A DNA stretch of 64,000 nucleotides, taken from contig NZ_JBGFGL010000085.1 of the NCBI RefSeq assembly GCF_041224425.1, forward strand, positions 248,001-312,000. The letters run 5' to 3'. Each line of letters begins with the position of its first letter. Positions within the stretch are counted from its first letter, which is position 1. The notes beneath the pieces were generated by a model, which saw nothing but the letters and a program-made list of their open reading frames with translations, had not been told where the DNA came from and searched no databases. The position numbers were made by a program, and so were the translations under genes. The DNA comes from Psychroserpens sp041224425 (GTDB taxonomy: Bacteria; Bacteroidota; Bacteroidia; Flavobacteriales; Flavobacteriaceae). This document shows, one piece after another, positions 8,567 through 17,649 of the stretch.

Positions 8567-8854
8567 ATGAACCTAGAAATTACACATTCCAATAACTTTT
8601 TTAAAGTAAAAGGGTCGTTGCAAAGAGACAATGTTCATGTGTTCAAAAGAACCTTTAGAAACATTTTTGAAAAAGTCAACGCAATCACTATTAGTATTGA
8701 AGACTTGAAAAGCATTGATAGACATGGTGTGAGTGCTATTGCGCAATTACATAATGAATCTATCGTTAAACAAAAGCGCTTATCAATAATCGGATTGGGC
8801 TGCCAAGAACTTTACACCCATTTCAAATCTAAGGAAAAAGAGGTAGCAGCTTAA
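8567..8854 (+). CDS. STAS-domain protein lacking the usual phosphorylatable serine
   Basis: 95 residues forming a single STAS (anti-sigma-factor antagonist) fold: N-terminal strands, then the strand-helix element ISIEDLKSIDRHGVSAIAQLH. In SpoIIAA-type proteins the equivalent loop reads D-S-S/T-G and is phosphorylated. Here it is D-R-H-G, so regulation by that phosphorylation is not expected. No anti-sigma kinase or PP2C phosphatase gene is near. A TAnnTTTG-like box (TAAATTTG) lies at 8487-8494. Its stop codon directly abuts the stop of the convergent DUF4407 gene. It could be a scaffold or partner-binding STAS protein. Confidence 0.7.
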   Translation: MNLEITHSNNFFKVKGSLQRDNVHVFKRTFRNIFEKVNAITISIEDLKSIDRHGVSAIAQLHNESIVKQKRLSIIGLGCQELYTHFKSKEKEVAA

Positions 8855-9955
8855 TTAGAGCGCATTTTTTTGGTGATTGAAAAACGCATCTGCTTGCAGT
8901 TGCATCAATTCCCTTGCTTTTTTACGTTTGTAGGTATAGAGTTCATCCTCTTCGGCAATATCATTGTAAATTCGGTTATTTAGACTCTGATCGGTTTGTA
9001 AGAGCACTTTTCGTTCACTTACTTTTTGCTCAACCCATGTTTTAACGGCTGTTTCTGCATCTTCTAATTTATAGTCATATTCTCCTTTTGGCGACAATAA
9101 TTTGGCAAAAATAGGTGAGGTTTCTATGGCAAGAAATAAAAGAAAAATAAACAAAGACGGTAACCAAGGAAGTTCTCCTAGGGCATTTACTCTAGCCATC
9201 AAACCATCAAATCCATCAATAATTGGTTGTGACGAATCAACTTGATTATCATAATCAGATTGAAGCTGAACAATCTGTTGTTCCTTAGAAGTTATTTTAG
9301 CTTTGTTTTCGGATTTAAGCTGCTGCAATTCTGCTAAGGCGGCATCATGTTTTTCTCTTTTTTCTTTGTATACAGGACCTTTGCCTAACAATTTTGTGCC
9401 AGCAGTACCTTCAGCTTCTGAAATATAAGTGTCGTAAAGTGCGTTAACTTCAGCTTCTTTGGTGTCGATTTCAGATTGTAAAGATTGTATGTCACTTTGC
9501 AGATTTTGAATGTTTGGTGTGTACTGTTCAGCGATTTGATTTTGATTGGCAAGCGTCAGTTCATTTTTTTGTTCTAAAAGCACTTGATTGATTTCCTTTT
9601 CAAAGATTTTTAATTCTAAAGGTTTTGAAATCACAACGGCAATGATAACGGCTAATATAATTCGAGGTGAAGCCTGAATGATTTCGTCAATAATATTGTC
9701 TCTTTTTTTGATGGTAGAAACAATAAACCGATCCAAATTAAAAATCAGTAAGCCCCAAACAAAACCAAAAGCTACAGCTGCAAATAAATTATCAAAAACG
9801 GTATAGAGGGCATAACTACAGGCAATAAAGGCCATGACAGCGGTGAAGAAAACAGTAGCGCCAATACCAGCAAATTTATTTTGTTCGCCAATAGAACAGT
9901 TGTCTAAAATATCGGTATCTGATCCTGAGCAGATAATAAAGAACTTCTTAAGCAT
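8855..9955 (-). CDS. DUF4407 family membrane protein with periplasmic or cytosolic coiled coil
   Basis: 366 residues from the ATG at 9955 (MLKKFFIICSGSD), the typical DUF4407 beginning. An upstream in-frame ATG at 10024 would add 23 residues that do not fit the family. There are paired hydrophobic helices at about 30-75, a third at about 95-120, a long glutamine/glutamate-rich coiled coil at about 130-250 (segments such as NLQSDIQSLQSEIDTKEAE), and a final helix around 275-295. The C-terminal tail is charged. The function of the family is unknown; the architecture suggests a membrane-associated structural or sensory protein. It is convergent with the STAS gene with no intervening base. Confidence 0.85.
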   Translation of the reverse strand: MLKKFFIICSGSDTDILDNCSIGEQNKFAGIGATVFFTAVMAFIACSYALYTVFDNLFAAVAFGFVWGLLIFNLDRFIVSTIKKRDNIIDEIIQASPRIILAVIIAVVISKPLELKIFEKEINQVLLEQKNELTLANQNQIAEQYTPNIQNLQSDIQSLQSEIDTKEAEVNALYDTYISEAEGTAGTKLLGKGPVYKEKREKHDAALAELQQLKSENKAKITSKEQQIVQLQSDYDNQVDSSQPIIDGFDGLMARVNALGELPWLPSLFIFLLFLAIETSPIFAKLLSPKGEYDYKLEDAETAVKTWVEQKVSERKVLLQTDQSLNNRIYNDIAEEDELYTYKRKKARELMQLQADAFFNHQKNAL

Positions 9956-10120
9956 GATTGTTGTGATTTTGATTGATTGTCTATTAGAACGTAAAAAAAC
10001 TCTAAATGTTACATATTTAGGCATTTAATATTGAAGTCGCTATAGGCTTATGTAACAAAAGTAGCTGTGCAAAATTTATTTTATAGGTAATTTTAAGTAA
10101 TAACCAAAACATAAAAAATC

Positions 10121-11323
10121 ATGACAACAACAGTAGTGATAGGAGGGAATTTTGCAGGCATGACTGCAGCCCTCGAGATAAAGCGAAAAGGTAAAGAGCA
10201 ACATAATGTCATTTTGATAGATAAATCTCCTTTGTTCTTATTTATTCCATCACTGATTTGGGTGCCTTTCGGTAGACGTGACATGAAAGACATCTCTTTT
10301 AGAAAAGATGAAATTCTCAAAAAAAAGGGCGTAGACTTCTTAATTGCTGAAGCACTTAAAGTTGATACCAAAAGACAAATTGTATTTACAGATAAGAAAG
10401 AAGTTCACTATGATCATTTGGTGATTGCAACAGGACCAAAAGTTAATTACGACGTGGCACCTGGTGTTAAAGAATATGCACATTATGTAGGAACTCCTAA
10501 TGGTGCTCTTAAAATCAGAAAAGCTTTAGAAGATTTCAAAAAGAATCCTGGGCCAATTGTCATAGGAGCCACTCAAAATGCTGGTTGTATGGGAGCCGCT
10601 TATGAGTTTTTATTCAATATTGAAAAATGGCTGAGAGAACAAAACATTAGAAAGAAAGTAGATTTGTATTGGATCACTCCAGAAACCTTTTTAGGTCATT
10701 TTGGTATTGATGGTATGACTGGAGGAGAAACCATGCTCAAATCATTTATGAAGATGTTCAACATCCATTACAGAACTGAAGTTGGTGTCACTGAAGTGAT
10801 GAAAGATAAAGTGGTTTTGACCTCTGGAGAAGAATTACCTAGTAAGTTTACAATGTTGATGCCGCCATTTATTGGTGTGGACTTTGTGAAAAACTCTCCA
10901 GAATTAAATGCAACAGCTGCTGGTTATCTGCCAGTAGGAGAAGATTACAGACATCCAGATATCCCAAATGTTTGGGCCGCAGGTATTGCTGTTGATGTGA
11001 AGCTGCCATTTAAACCTGGAAAGGTGCCATTTTCTGGTCCTAAAACGGGATACCCTTCAGATGAAACTGGTAAAATTGTTGCAGAAAACATTATTAGAGT
11101 CACTAAAGGAAAGACCGAGTTAAAGAAAAAAGCTTGGGGGAAAATACCTGGTGTGTGTATTATGGATGCTGGTAAAAAAGAGGTAATTATATTATCTGAT
11201 AAGCTATTTAAGCCTAGAAATTTTGCCATCATGATTCCAAACATATTCTATGATGTATTCAAGGTGATTTTTGAAAAATATTTCCTTTGGAAAACACGAA
11301 ATGGGTATTCACAATTACCATAG
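10121..11323 (+). CDS. sqr: Sulfide:quinone oxidoreductase-like FAD flavoprotein
   Basis: 400 residues. The Rossmann motif VIGGNFAGMTAALE at 6-19 and the ATG motif near 104 mark an FAD disulfide-oxidoreductase-like fold. Cys156 in NAGCMGAAYE and Cys346 in PGVCIMDAG sit where sulfide:quinone reductases carry the redox pair that forms the polysulfide bridge. The third cysteine found in many of these enzymes is absent. The C-terminal hydrophobic/aromatic end (IPNIFYDVFKVIFEKYFLW) would dock onto the membrane. The expected role is oxidation of sulfide with electrons passed to menaquinone, for detoxification or energy. It stands alone with no other sulfur genes, so NADH dehydrogenase-like activity cannot be excluded. 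Confidence 0.75.
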   Translation: MTTTVVIGGNFAGMTAALEIKRKGKEQHNVILIDKSPLFLFIPSLIWVPFGRRDMKDISFRKDEILKKKGVDFLIAEALKVDTKRQIVFTDKKEVHYDHLVIATGPKVNYDVAPGVKEYAHYVGTPNGALKIRKALEDFKKNPGPIVIGATQNAGCMGAAYEFLFNIEKWLREQNIRKKVDLYWITPETFLGHFGIDGMTGGETMLKSFMKMFNIHYRTEVGVTEVMKDKVVLTSGEELPSKFTMLMPPFIGVDFVKNSPELNATAAGYLPVGEDYRHPDIPNVWAAGIAVDVKLPFKPGKVPFSGPKTGYPSDETGKIVAENIIRVTKGKTELKKKAWGKIPGVCIMDAGKKEVIILSDKLFKPRNFAIMIPNIFYDVFKVIFEKYFLWKTRNGYSQLP

Positions 11324-11370
11324 AGCAGCATTAAAAAAGTAGTATTTTTAGCCGTTTTATCAATTTCCAC

Positions 11371-11378
11371 TATCTTTG
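11371..11378 (+). promoter_or_regulatory. Putative -7 promoter box (TATCTTTG) for the M28 peptidase gene
   Basis: TATCTTTG fits TAnnTTTG exactly and lies 29 bases before the ATG at 11408, giving a leader near 20 bases. The -33 region carries TTA rather than TTG about 20 bases upstream. Confidence 0.5.
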
Positions 11379-11407
11379 ACAAGATGTAAGGAAAAATTGC
11401 CCAAAAA

Positions 11408-12784
11408 ATGAAACTGCTGAAAACTACTTTTTTATGTTTTTTTATATCTGTTTTGAGTACTTCTGCTCAATCTGTTCAAGATATTATTAATAGTGTCGAT
11501 ATTGATATAATAACTCAAGTTATTAGTGAATTTTCTGGAGAGGAAAGTACAATCGTTGATGGTAACTCGGTAACGATTTTAAATCGAGAATACAATAACA
11601 ACGATGTTGCTGCAGATTACTTAGTAGAAAAATTTGAGCAACTCGATAATCTTACTATTACAGATCAGGCTTTCAATACGAGTGGCCGAAATATCATTGC
11701 AACACAACTAGGGCAAACCAATCCGAACGACATCTATGTTATTTGTGCACATTATGATACTGTAGCCGATTACTGTGCTGATGATAATGCTTCTGGAGTT
11801 GCCGCTGTGCTTGAGGCAGCAAGAATCCTTTCTACTCAGTGTTTAGACAATACCATTGTGTATGCACTATGGGATGAAGAAGAAATCGGTCTAAGAGGTT
11901 CCTTGTTTTATTCAAATGAAGCTGCTTCAAATGGAGATAATATTCTTGGAGTTCTAAACTTAGACATGATTGGTTATGATGGTGATGCACCAGGTCAACC
12001 TGGTGATAATGAATTTGATATTGACGTCAGAAATATTGCAGGTTCCATAGCTATGAAAGATGCGATAGTGAATGTATTGAATTCTTACGTATTTGACCTT
12101 GATGTGATTGTTGTTGATCCTGGAACTTCCTTTAGTGATCACGCAAGTTTTTGGTCTAATAACTATTCAGCTGTCCTTTTAGGTGAATCATGGGAAACCA
12201 ATGACCAAACCCCTTTTTACCATACTTCTGGAGATCGTTTCAATACCTTAGATTTACCTTATTTACATGAAATGGTAAAACTAACAACTGCTTATATGGC
12301 AACTGTGGGAGGCTTGGTTAGTGTAGATAATACTGTGAGCCAAACACCAACCATGTTGACTGCAAATCAAACTTCAGCATCTTATCAATGGATCAATTGT
12401 GATACCGACTTACCGATTTCTGGAGCAACAAATCAATCCTATACGCCAACTGTTTCTGGAACTTATGCTGTTGAAGTTACTTCAGGAGCTTGCACTGAAA
12501 TAAGCGAATGCTTCGAATTTGACACTTTAGGACTTGACAGTTTTGTTGCTTCTGAAGTAAAGCTATTTCCAAATCCTGTGAAATCTCAATTGCATATCGA
12601 TGTCTCGGGAATTGATGGTGCTATAGCTTTGGATCTGTTTGATGTTTCAGGAAAACTGATACTTCAGAAAACTTCTAGCGACCATATTACATCATTGCCA
12701 ATGAAAGAACTGCCTGAAGGTGTTTATTTTTTAAAACTGACTTCCGCTCAAAAAACAGGAACTTATAAAGTGGTTAAGAAATAG
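11408..12784 (+). CDS. Secreted M28 family aminopeptidase with T9SS sorting domain
   Basis: 458 residues. A signal peptide at 1-20 ends in STSAQ. The M28 zinc peptidase domain spans about 55-300: H115 in CAHYDT, D126 in CADDNASG, the glutamate cluster 157-159 in LWDEEEIG, D186 in NLDMIGYDGD, H245 in SDHASFW and H272 in FYHTSGD, so all expected metal and catalytic residues are present. A short Ig-like module follows (about 315-370, YQWINCDTDLPISG). The last 75 residues are a type A Por-secretion sorting domain (LFPNPV, LFDVSGK, GVYFLKL). The protein is expected to be exported and released or surface-attached, cleaving N-terminal amino acids from peptides. It converges with the M20 dipeptidase gene, leaving two bases between stops. 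Confidence 0.92.
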   Translation: MKLLKTTFLCFFISVLSTSAQSVQDIINSVDIDIITQVISEFSGEESTIVDGNSVTILNREYNNNDVAADYLVEKFEQLDNLTITDQAFNTSGRNIIATQLGQTNPNDIYVICAHYDTVADYCADDNASGVAAVLEAARILSTQCLDNTIVYALWDEEEIGLRGSLFYSNEAASNGDNILGVLNLDMIGYDGDAPGQPGDNEFDIDVRNIAGSIAMKDAIVNVLNSYVFDLDVIVVDPGTSFSDHASFWSNNYSAVLLGESWETNDQTPFYHTSGDRFNTLDLPYLHEMVKLTTAYMATVGGLVSVDNTVSQTPTMLTANQTSASYQWINCDTDLPISGATNQSYTPTVSGTYAVEVTSGACTEISECFEFDTLGLDSFVASEVKLFPNPVKSQLHIDVSGIDGAIALDLFDVSGKLILQKTSSDHITSLPMKELPEGVYFLKLTSAQKTGTYKVVKK

Positions 12785-12786
12785 TC

Positions 12787-14178
12787 TTAAGCCTGGCTGA
12801 GTTCCGTAAAGTATTTGTAAAATAAAGGGATTGTTTCAATGCCTTTAAAATAATTCCATACACCATAATGTTCGTTAGGCGAATGAATGGCATCACTGTT
12901 TAATCCGAAGCCCATCAAAATGGTTTTGCTCTTAAGTTCTTGTTCAAAAAGCGCAACAATAGGAATACTTCCACCACTTCGTTGAGGAATTGGTTTTTTT
13001 CCAAAGGAATCTTCATAAGCTTTTGAAGCTGCTTGATATCCAATGCCATCAATTGGTGTCACATAACCTTGTCCGCCATGATGCGGTTTTACAACAACCC
13101 TCACACCTTTTGGAGCAATACTCTCAAAATGTGTTTTGAAGAGTTGTGTGATTTCTTCCCAGTCTTGATGTGGAACCAAACGCATAGATATTTTAGCATA
13201 AGCCTTACTTGCAATTACGGTTTTGGCGCCTTCGCCAGTATAACCTCCCCAAATACCGTTGACATCTAAAGTTGGTCGTATGGAGTTGCGTTCATTGGTA
13301 GTGTATCCTTTTTCGCCATATACAGCATCAATATCCAGAGCACTTTTATAAGCATCTAAAGAGAAAGGCGCTTTGGCCATTTCTTGGCGTTCTGCGTCTG
13401 AAAGGTCTTCTACTTTATCATAAAATCCTGGAATTGTGATGTGATTGTTTTCATCGTGAAGTGAAGCAATCATTTTTGTTAAAATGTTAATAGGGTTGGC
13501 AACAGCACCACCGTATAATCCTGAGTGTAAGTCGCGATTTGGACCAGTTACTTCAACTTCTACATAACTCAAACCTCGAAGTCCAGTTGTTATGGAAGGA
13601 ACGTCTTTGGCGATCATTCCTGTATCAGAAATTAAAATAACATCATTGGTGAGTTTTTCTTTATTGTTTTTAACAAATTTGGAAAGGTTGACACTACCAA
13701 CTTCTTCTTCTCCTTCAATCATAAACTTGACATTGCAAGGTAGTTGGTTTGTTTTGACCATAAATTCCAAAGCCTTAATATGCATGTACATTTGACCTTT
13801 ATCATCGCAAGCACCTCTTGCGAAAATAGCGCCATCAGGATGTGTTTCCGTTTTCTTGATTACAGGTTCGTAAGGTGGTGAGTCCCATAATTCTAATGGA
13901 TCAGCGGGTTGTACATCGTAATGGCCATAAACCAATACTGTTGGTAGTTTGGCGTCGATGATTTTTTCACCATAGACGATTGGAAAACCATCGGTTTCAC
14001 AAACCTCTACATGGTCACAGCCAGCATTTAAAAGACTTTCTTTAATAGCTTTAGCGGTTTTAAACACATCGTCTTTAAAAGCAGGATCAGCACTTACAGA
14101 AGGTATTTTCAGGAGTTCTATCAATTCATTTAAAAAGCGTTCCTTGTGATTGTTTATGTAGGATTGAATGTTTTGCAT
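12787..14178 (-). CDS. M20 family dipeptidase
   Basis: 463 residues without a signal peptide, so probably cytosolic. Motifs of the dinuclear-zinc M20 family are YGHYDVQP (first zinc histidine), GACDDKGQ (bridging aspartate), EGEEEVGS (catalytic and metal glutamates), the dimerisation-domain phrase DLHSGLYGG, and the C-terminal SPNEHYG. This pattern matches the dipeptidase/CNDP-like group rather than PepT. It should finish peptide breakdown started outside, and the convergent M28 peptidase next door is consistent with that. Start at the ATG at 14178 agrees with the family N-terminus. Exact dipeptide specificity is not visible from sequence. Confidence 0.9.
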   Translation of the reverse strand: MQNIQSYINNHKERFLNELIELLKIPSVSADPAFKDDVFKTAKAIKESLLNAGCDHVEVCETDGFPIVYGEKIIDAKLPTVLVYGHYDVQPADPLELWDSPPYEPVIKKTETHPDGAIFARGACDDKGQMYMHIKALEFMVKTNQLPCNVKFMIEGEEEVGSVNLSKFVKNNKEKLTNDVILISDTGMIAKDVPSITTGLRGLSYVEVEVTGPNRDLHSGLYGGAVANPINILTKMIASLHDENNHITIPGFYDKVEDLSDAERQEMAKAPFSLDAYKSALDIDAVYGEKGYTTNERNSIRPTLDVNGIWGGYTGEGAKTVIASKAYAKISMRLVPHQDWEEITQLFKTHFESIAPKGVRVVVKPHHGGQGYVTPIDGIGYQAASKAYEDSFGKKPIPQRSGGSIPIVALFEQELKSKTILMGFGLNSDAIHSPNEHYGVWNYFKGIETIPLFYKYFTELSQA

Positions 14179-14244
14179 GAGTCATTTTTTTCGTTCCTTC
14201 AAAAATACAAAAATGACATTGAATTTTTTCGTAATCAAAGTTAT

Positions 14245-14273
14245 TTGAATATTGAAACTATTGTTTATATTTG
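14245..14273 (+). promoter_or_regulatory. Canonical Bacteroidota promoter for tRNA-Leu
   Basis: TTG at 14245-14247, an 18-base spacer, then TATATTTG at 14266-14273. This is the cleanest match in the window to the TTG-N17-23-TAnnTTTG housekeeping promoter. Transcription should begin near 14280, about 38 bases before the tRNA. Confidence 0.8.
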
Positions 14274-14317
14274 CACTCCTCAATAAGAATATTGATATTC
14301 TTTTGTGAATTTTTTTT

Positions 14318-14399
14318 GCGGGCGTGGTGGAATTGGTAGACACGCTAGACTTAGGATCTAGTGCCGCGAGGTGTGGGAGTTCGAGTCTCCCCGCCCGCA
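14318..14399 (+). tRNA. tRNA-Leu, anticodon TAG
   Basis: 82 bases. The acceptor arm GCGGGCG pairs with CGCCCGC (14392-14398) and the discriminator base is A, as expected for leucine. The anticodon stem CTAGA/TCTAG encloses the loop CTTAGGA, giving anticodon TAG (reads CUN). The long variable arm (TGCCGCGAGGTG-type) and the T-loop TTCGAGT are present, so this is a class II tRNA. CCA is not encoded. An apparent antisense reading frame across it is a known artefact. Confidence 0.97.
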
Positions 14400-14406
14400 C
14401 CTAAAT

Positions 14407-14435
14407 AAAAAGCCGACTTTTAGTCGGTTTTTTTT
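14407..14435 (+). terminator. Rho-independent terminator after tRNA-Leu
   Basis: The hairpin CCGACT (14413-14418), loop TTT, AGTCGG (14422-14427) is flanked by A and T runs with eight T residues following. It ends the tRNA transcript. Beyond it, 14436-14645 is A/T-rich with no gene; it holds the 12-base direct repeat and the presumed promoter of the symporter operon, for which I see no clean TAnnTTTG box. Confidence 0.8.
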
Positions 14436-14495
14436 ATGCACAAAAATTATTATTTGAAGTAAATTTTTAAACATGTGATGTAAACTATATCTTTT

Positions 14496-14573
14496 TTAAA
14501 GTCGCATTTATTTAAATAATTATATATCAGTTTTTTATGTATAAAATAGTATTTATTCGTATTAAAGTCGCAT
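14496..14573 (+). repeat. Two copies of a 12-base direct repeat upstream of the symporter operon
   Basis: TTAAAGTCGCAT occurs at 14496-14507 and again at 14562-14573, start-to-start distance 66 bases (about six helical turns), ending 72 bases before the symporter ATG. In a spacer that is otherwise almost pure A/T this repeated GTCGCAT core is conspicuous, and may be a paired binding site for a regulator encoded elsewhere. Confidence 0.45.
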
Positions 14574-14645
14574 AACTTAATCTATGTTGCCATTGATAAA
14601 TTAGCTATTATTGAGGTTTATTTGTTATTATAACAACAACTATCT

Positions 14646-16145
14646 ATGAAGGCATCAGAACAATGGGTTACTTTTATGATCATTTTATTAGTGATTTATG
14701 CGGCAATCATTCTGTTTTTTGTAGTTAGAGGTGCATTAAAGGCCAAAAATATATCCGATTTTGCGATAGGCAATATAGGATTTCCGTCTTGGGTCGTTGG
14801 ATTATCATTGGCAGCGTCAATGACTAGTGCTGCTACATTTATTATAAATCCAGGTTTTATTGCTCTATATGGAATTTCTGGAGTCATTTCGTTTGGTGTT
14901 GTATTGCCTATTGCAGCTTTTGTATCATTAATCATACTCACAAAAGGGTTTGCTAAATATGGACATAGCGTTAAAGCGACTACAATGGCTCAATGGGTTG
15001 GTCAAAGATACAATAGTAAAGGCTATGCGTTTTTTATGGCCATTATGGCTTTGTTATTAATTACATTTATAGTGCTTATCAATGTTGGATTGACTCAAGT
15101 TATATCAAAATCATTAAATGCAGATCCTTTCTATGTACTGTTGGGAATAAGTGTTTTTGTATTTGGATACATGATGTTTGGAGGTGCAAATTCAATGGTC
15201 TATACCAATACAATACAAGCTATTATTATGTTTTTTGTGGCATTGATTTTAATTGGTTCAGGTTATGAGTTTTTTGAAGATGGAATAACAGGTTTTTTTG
15301 CGAAGCTAAATGCAGTTGATGAAAACCTAACCCAAACGGTCAATTCTAATAGTTTTCTCTTTAGAGATTATTTTGAAATTATCGTAGCACAAATAATAAT
15401 TGGAGTTGCAGTAGTTTGCCAACCTCACATCATTACTAAATCACTGCTTCTTAAAGACGCTAAAAAAATAAATAAATACTTATTCAGCGGTATTGCATTT
15501 ATGGTTGTTTTCTTTTTGGTTGTAGTGGTTGGACTGTATGCTAGATTGTTGTTCCCAGATTTAAAAGTTGATGGCACAGCCTTAAAAATGGACGAAATAA
15601 TTCCAACCTATGTAGTGACTAAATTTTCAGTAGGATTGGGCATGTTTATAGTTGTAGGTTTGATTTCCGCTGGATTATCAACTTTGGAAAGTTTAATTCA
15701 ATCCTTGTCTGTTACCATCACACAAGATATCTTACAGCCAATTTTTAAGGATAGAATTGAGAAAAACTCAATCTTGGCTAATAAAGGAGTCATTGTTGTC
15801 TTGGGAATTGTTAGTTTTATGTTGAGCTGGAATCAAATTGTAAACCCTAATGTAAGCGTTGCTATATTTGCGCAAAATGGCGTTTATGCTTATTTCGCTG
15901 CTGCTTTTGTACCTGTACTATTTGGAATGTTTTTGAAAAACGTACCGCTTAAAGCTGTGTTTACAGCAAGTGTAGTGGCTTTGATTGTTCATTTCGGAAT
16001 TTATTATGGAAGACTAACACCTTATATGCAAGAGCCAGTAAATAATCCTGGAATTCCTGCAGCGATTGCTATTTTGAGTTCGGTAATTGTAGGCTTTATG
16101 ATTTATTATTTTAACAAAAGAAAAGATGACTACCGACACGCTTGA
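14646..16145 (+). CDS. Sodium:solute symporter (SSS) family transporter
   Basis: 499 residues with about 13 hydrophobic helices. Family marks are the ISDFAIGNIGFPSWVVGLSLAAS-type start, with small-residue-rich helix 1 (LAASMTSAATFI, the sodium-site region), GYMMFGGANSMVYTN in the middle, and the late helix GLISAGLSTLESLIQS. It moves a solute into the cytoplasm with Na+. Substrates in this family range from sugars and proline to short organic acids. Its neighbours (CoA ligase overlapping by 20 bases, hydrolases, 3-hydroxybutyrate dehydrogenase) point to a short-chain hydroxy acid or keto acid, which is inference. It is the first gene of the operon reaching 24190. Confidence 0.9.
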   Translation: MKASEQWVTFMIILLVIYAAIILFFVVRGALKAKNISDFAIGNIGFPSWVVGLSLAASMTSAATFIINPGFIALYGISGVISFGVVLPIAAFVSLIILTKGFAKYGHSVKATTMAQWVGQRYNSKGYAFFMAIMALLLITFIVLINVGLTQVISKSLNADPFYVLLGISVFVFGYMMFGGANSMVYTNTIQAIIMFFVALILIGSGYEFFEDGITGFFAKLNAVDENLTQTVNSNSFLFRDYFEIIVAQIIIGVAVVCQPHIITKSLLLKDAKKINKYLFSGIAFMVVFFLVVVVGLYARLLFPDLKVDGTALKMDEIIPTYVVTKFSVGLGMFIVVGLISAGLSTLESLIQSLSVTITQDILQPIFKDRIEKNSILANKGVIVVLGIVSFMLSWNQIVNPNVSVAIFAQNGVYAYFAAAFVPVLFGMFLKNVPLKAVFTASVVALIVHFGIYYGRLTPYMQEPVNNPGIPAAIAILSSVIVGFMIYYFNKRKDDYRHA

Positions 16146-17640
16146 TTGGATTGCCAAATGGGCAGACTATACACCTGATAAAATTGCTGTGACTTCTTAT
16201 GACAGTGAAGAGAGATATACGTATAGTCAACTTGATATCTATGCCAATAGATTAGTGGAAAAATTTGAGAGTTTTGGTCTTCAAGAAGGCGATAGAATTG
16301 CTGTGTTAGCAGAACATAGTTTGCATTACATTGTGTTGCTATCTGCTTGTCAGCGTAGCGGAATTATTATCGTTCCACTAAATTATCGATTATCAATTAG
16401 TGACCTCAATGCTCTTTTTATAGATAGTAATCCAGCATTACTGTTGTATAGTGAAACCCAAAAACATAAGTTAGAACAGCTTTCCGTGTCCTTGCCAAGG
16501 ACGATTCATTTAGATAGAATTAAGCTGTATTATCAAAATGAGGTTGTGGTGAAACCAAGACTATCTCAGATAAAAGAAAAAAACCCCATTTTTATTTTTT
16601 ATACTTCAGGAACCACGGGACAACCAAAAGGCGTTATTTATACCAATAAAATGATGTTTTGGAACAGCCTTAACACTTCTATGCAATTAGGGATTACGTT
16701 TCGTGATTCTACAATAAACACGTTACCACCTTACCATACTTCAGGATGGAACATATTTTTAACACCTCTATTGCATAAGGGAGCACACATTGGTATGGTA
16801 GAAAAATTTGATGCCGAACGTGTTCTGTGTCTTCTGGAATTGAATAGAACAACATTGTTTATGGCATTGCCTACAATGTTGGCGATGATGCAAAAAACTG
16901 AGGTTTTCAGTCGAGTCAATTTAGATCATCTTCGTTTTATTATTTCTGGTGGCGAAACAGTATCGCCAAATCTTCTGAAATATTGGAAGGAAAAGAAAGA
17001 TATTGCCATTCGTCCAGGATATGGTTTAACCGAAGCAGGACCTAGCATTACATCGTTGCATCATAACATTGCCATGTCAAAGCCGGATTCTATTGGAAAA
17101 CCCAATTTTTATCTAAAAACCAAAATAGTTACATCAGAAGGACGAAAGGCCAGAATTAATGAAGTCGGTGAGTTTTGTATCAAAGGAGATATCGTGACAT
17201 CAGGCTATTGGAATAATTCTACCGAAACAAACAATAAAATTAAAAATGGATGGCTACATACTGGTGATTTAGTCATGAAAGACAAAGACGGTTTTTTGTT
17301 CCTAAAAGGAAGAAAGGATGATATGTATATTTCTGGAGGAGAAAATATTCATCCGCAAGAAATCACAAACAAAATATTAGCATGCAACAGTGTTGTAAAA
17401 GCAACAGTGCTAAGTGTAGAAGACCAAGTTTGGGGACAATGTGGCGCGGCTTTTGTAGTATTGAAAAAAGGGAAGACAATTGACGATGTCAAAGCTTTTA
17501 TTGATAAAAACATGATTTCCTTTAAACGCCCTAAACATATCATCGTTTTAGATGATATTCCTTTAACTAGTGTTGGAAAGATTTCTAGAAAAAAATTAAT
17601 AAAGTATTACAATGACTATAAAGCGAAATTACAATCTTAA
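16126..17640 (+). CDS. AMP-dependent acyl-CoA synthetase/ligase
   Basis: 504 residues of the class I adenylate-forming superfamily. Visible motifs are the P-loop FYTSGTTGQPKG, the motif PGYGLTEAGP, GWLHTGDLVMKDKDGFLFLKGR, and the C-terminal catalytic lysine region SVGKISRKKL. It activates a carboxylic acid with ATP and CoA in the cytoplasm. The ATG at 16126 lies inside the symporter gene (20-base overlap), implying translational coupling and a shared substrate. Given the downstream D-3-hydroxybutyrate dehydrogenase, acetoacetate or 3-hydroxybutyrate is a candidate acid. The family motifs alone do not tell chain length, so this is inference. Confidence 0.9.
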   Translation: MTTDTLDWIAKWADYTPDKIAVTSYDSEERYTYSQLDIYANRLVEKFESFGLQEGDRIAVLAEHSLHYIVLLSACQRSGIIIVPLNYRLSISDLNALFIDSNPALLLYSETQKHKLEQLSVSLPRTIHLDRIKLYYQNEVVVKPRLSQIKEKNPIFIFYTSGTTGQPKGVIYTNKMMFWNSLNTSMQLGITFRDSTINTLPPYHTSGWNIFLTPLLHKGAHIGMVEKFDAERVLCLLELNRTTLFMALPTMLAMMQKTEVFSRVNLDHLRFIISGGETVSPNLLKYWKEKKDIAIRPGYGLTEAGPSITSLHHNIAMSKPDSIGKPNFYLKTKIVTSEGRKARINEVGEFCIKGDIVTSGYWNNSTETNNKIKNGWLHTGDLVMKDKDGFLFLKGRKDDMYISGGENIHPQEITNKILACNSVVKATVLSVEDQVWGQCGAAFVVLKKGKTIDDVKAFIDKNMISFKRPKHIIVLDDIPLTSVGKISRKKLIKYYNDYKAKLQS

Positions 17641-17649
17641 AAATATAAA

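Noticed and set aside
9956..10024. N-terminal extension of the DUF4407 protein from the ATG at 10024
   Set aside because: The extra 23 residues do not fit the family start, whereas MLKKFFIICSG at 9955 does.
14182..14400. Minus-strand reading frame of 72 codons beginning MRAGRLELPH
   Set aside because: It lies antisense over tRNA-Leu; this is a frequently mis-annotated artefact of tRNA complements.
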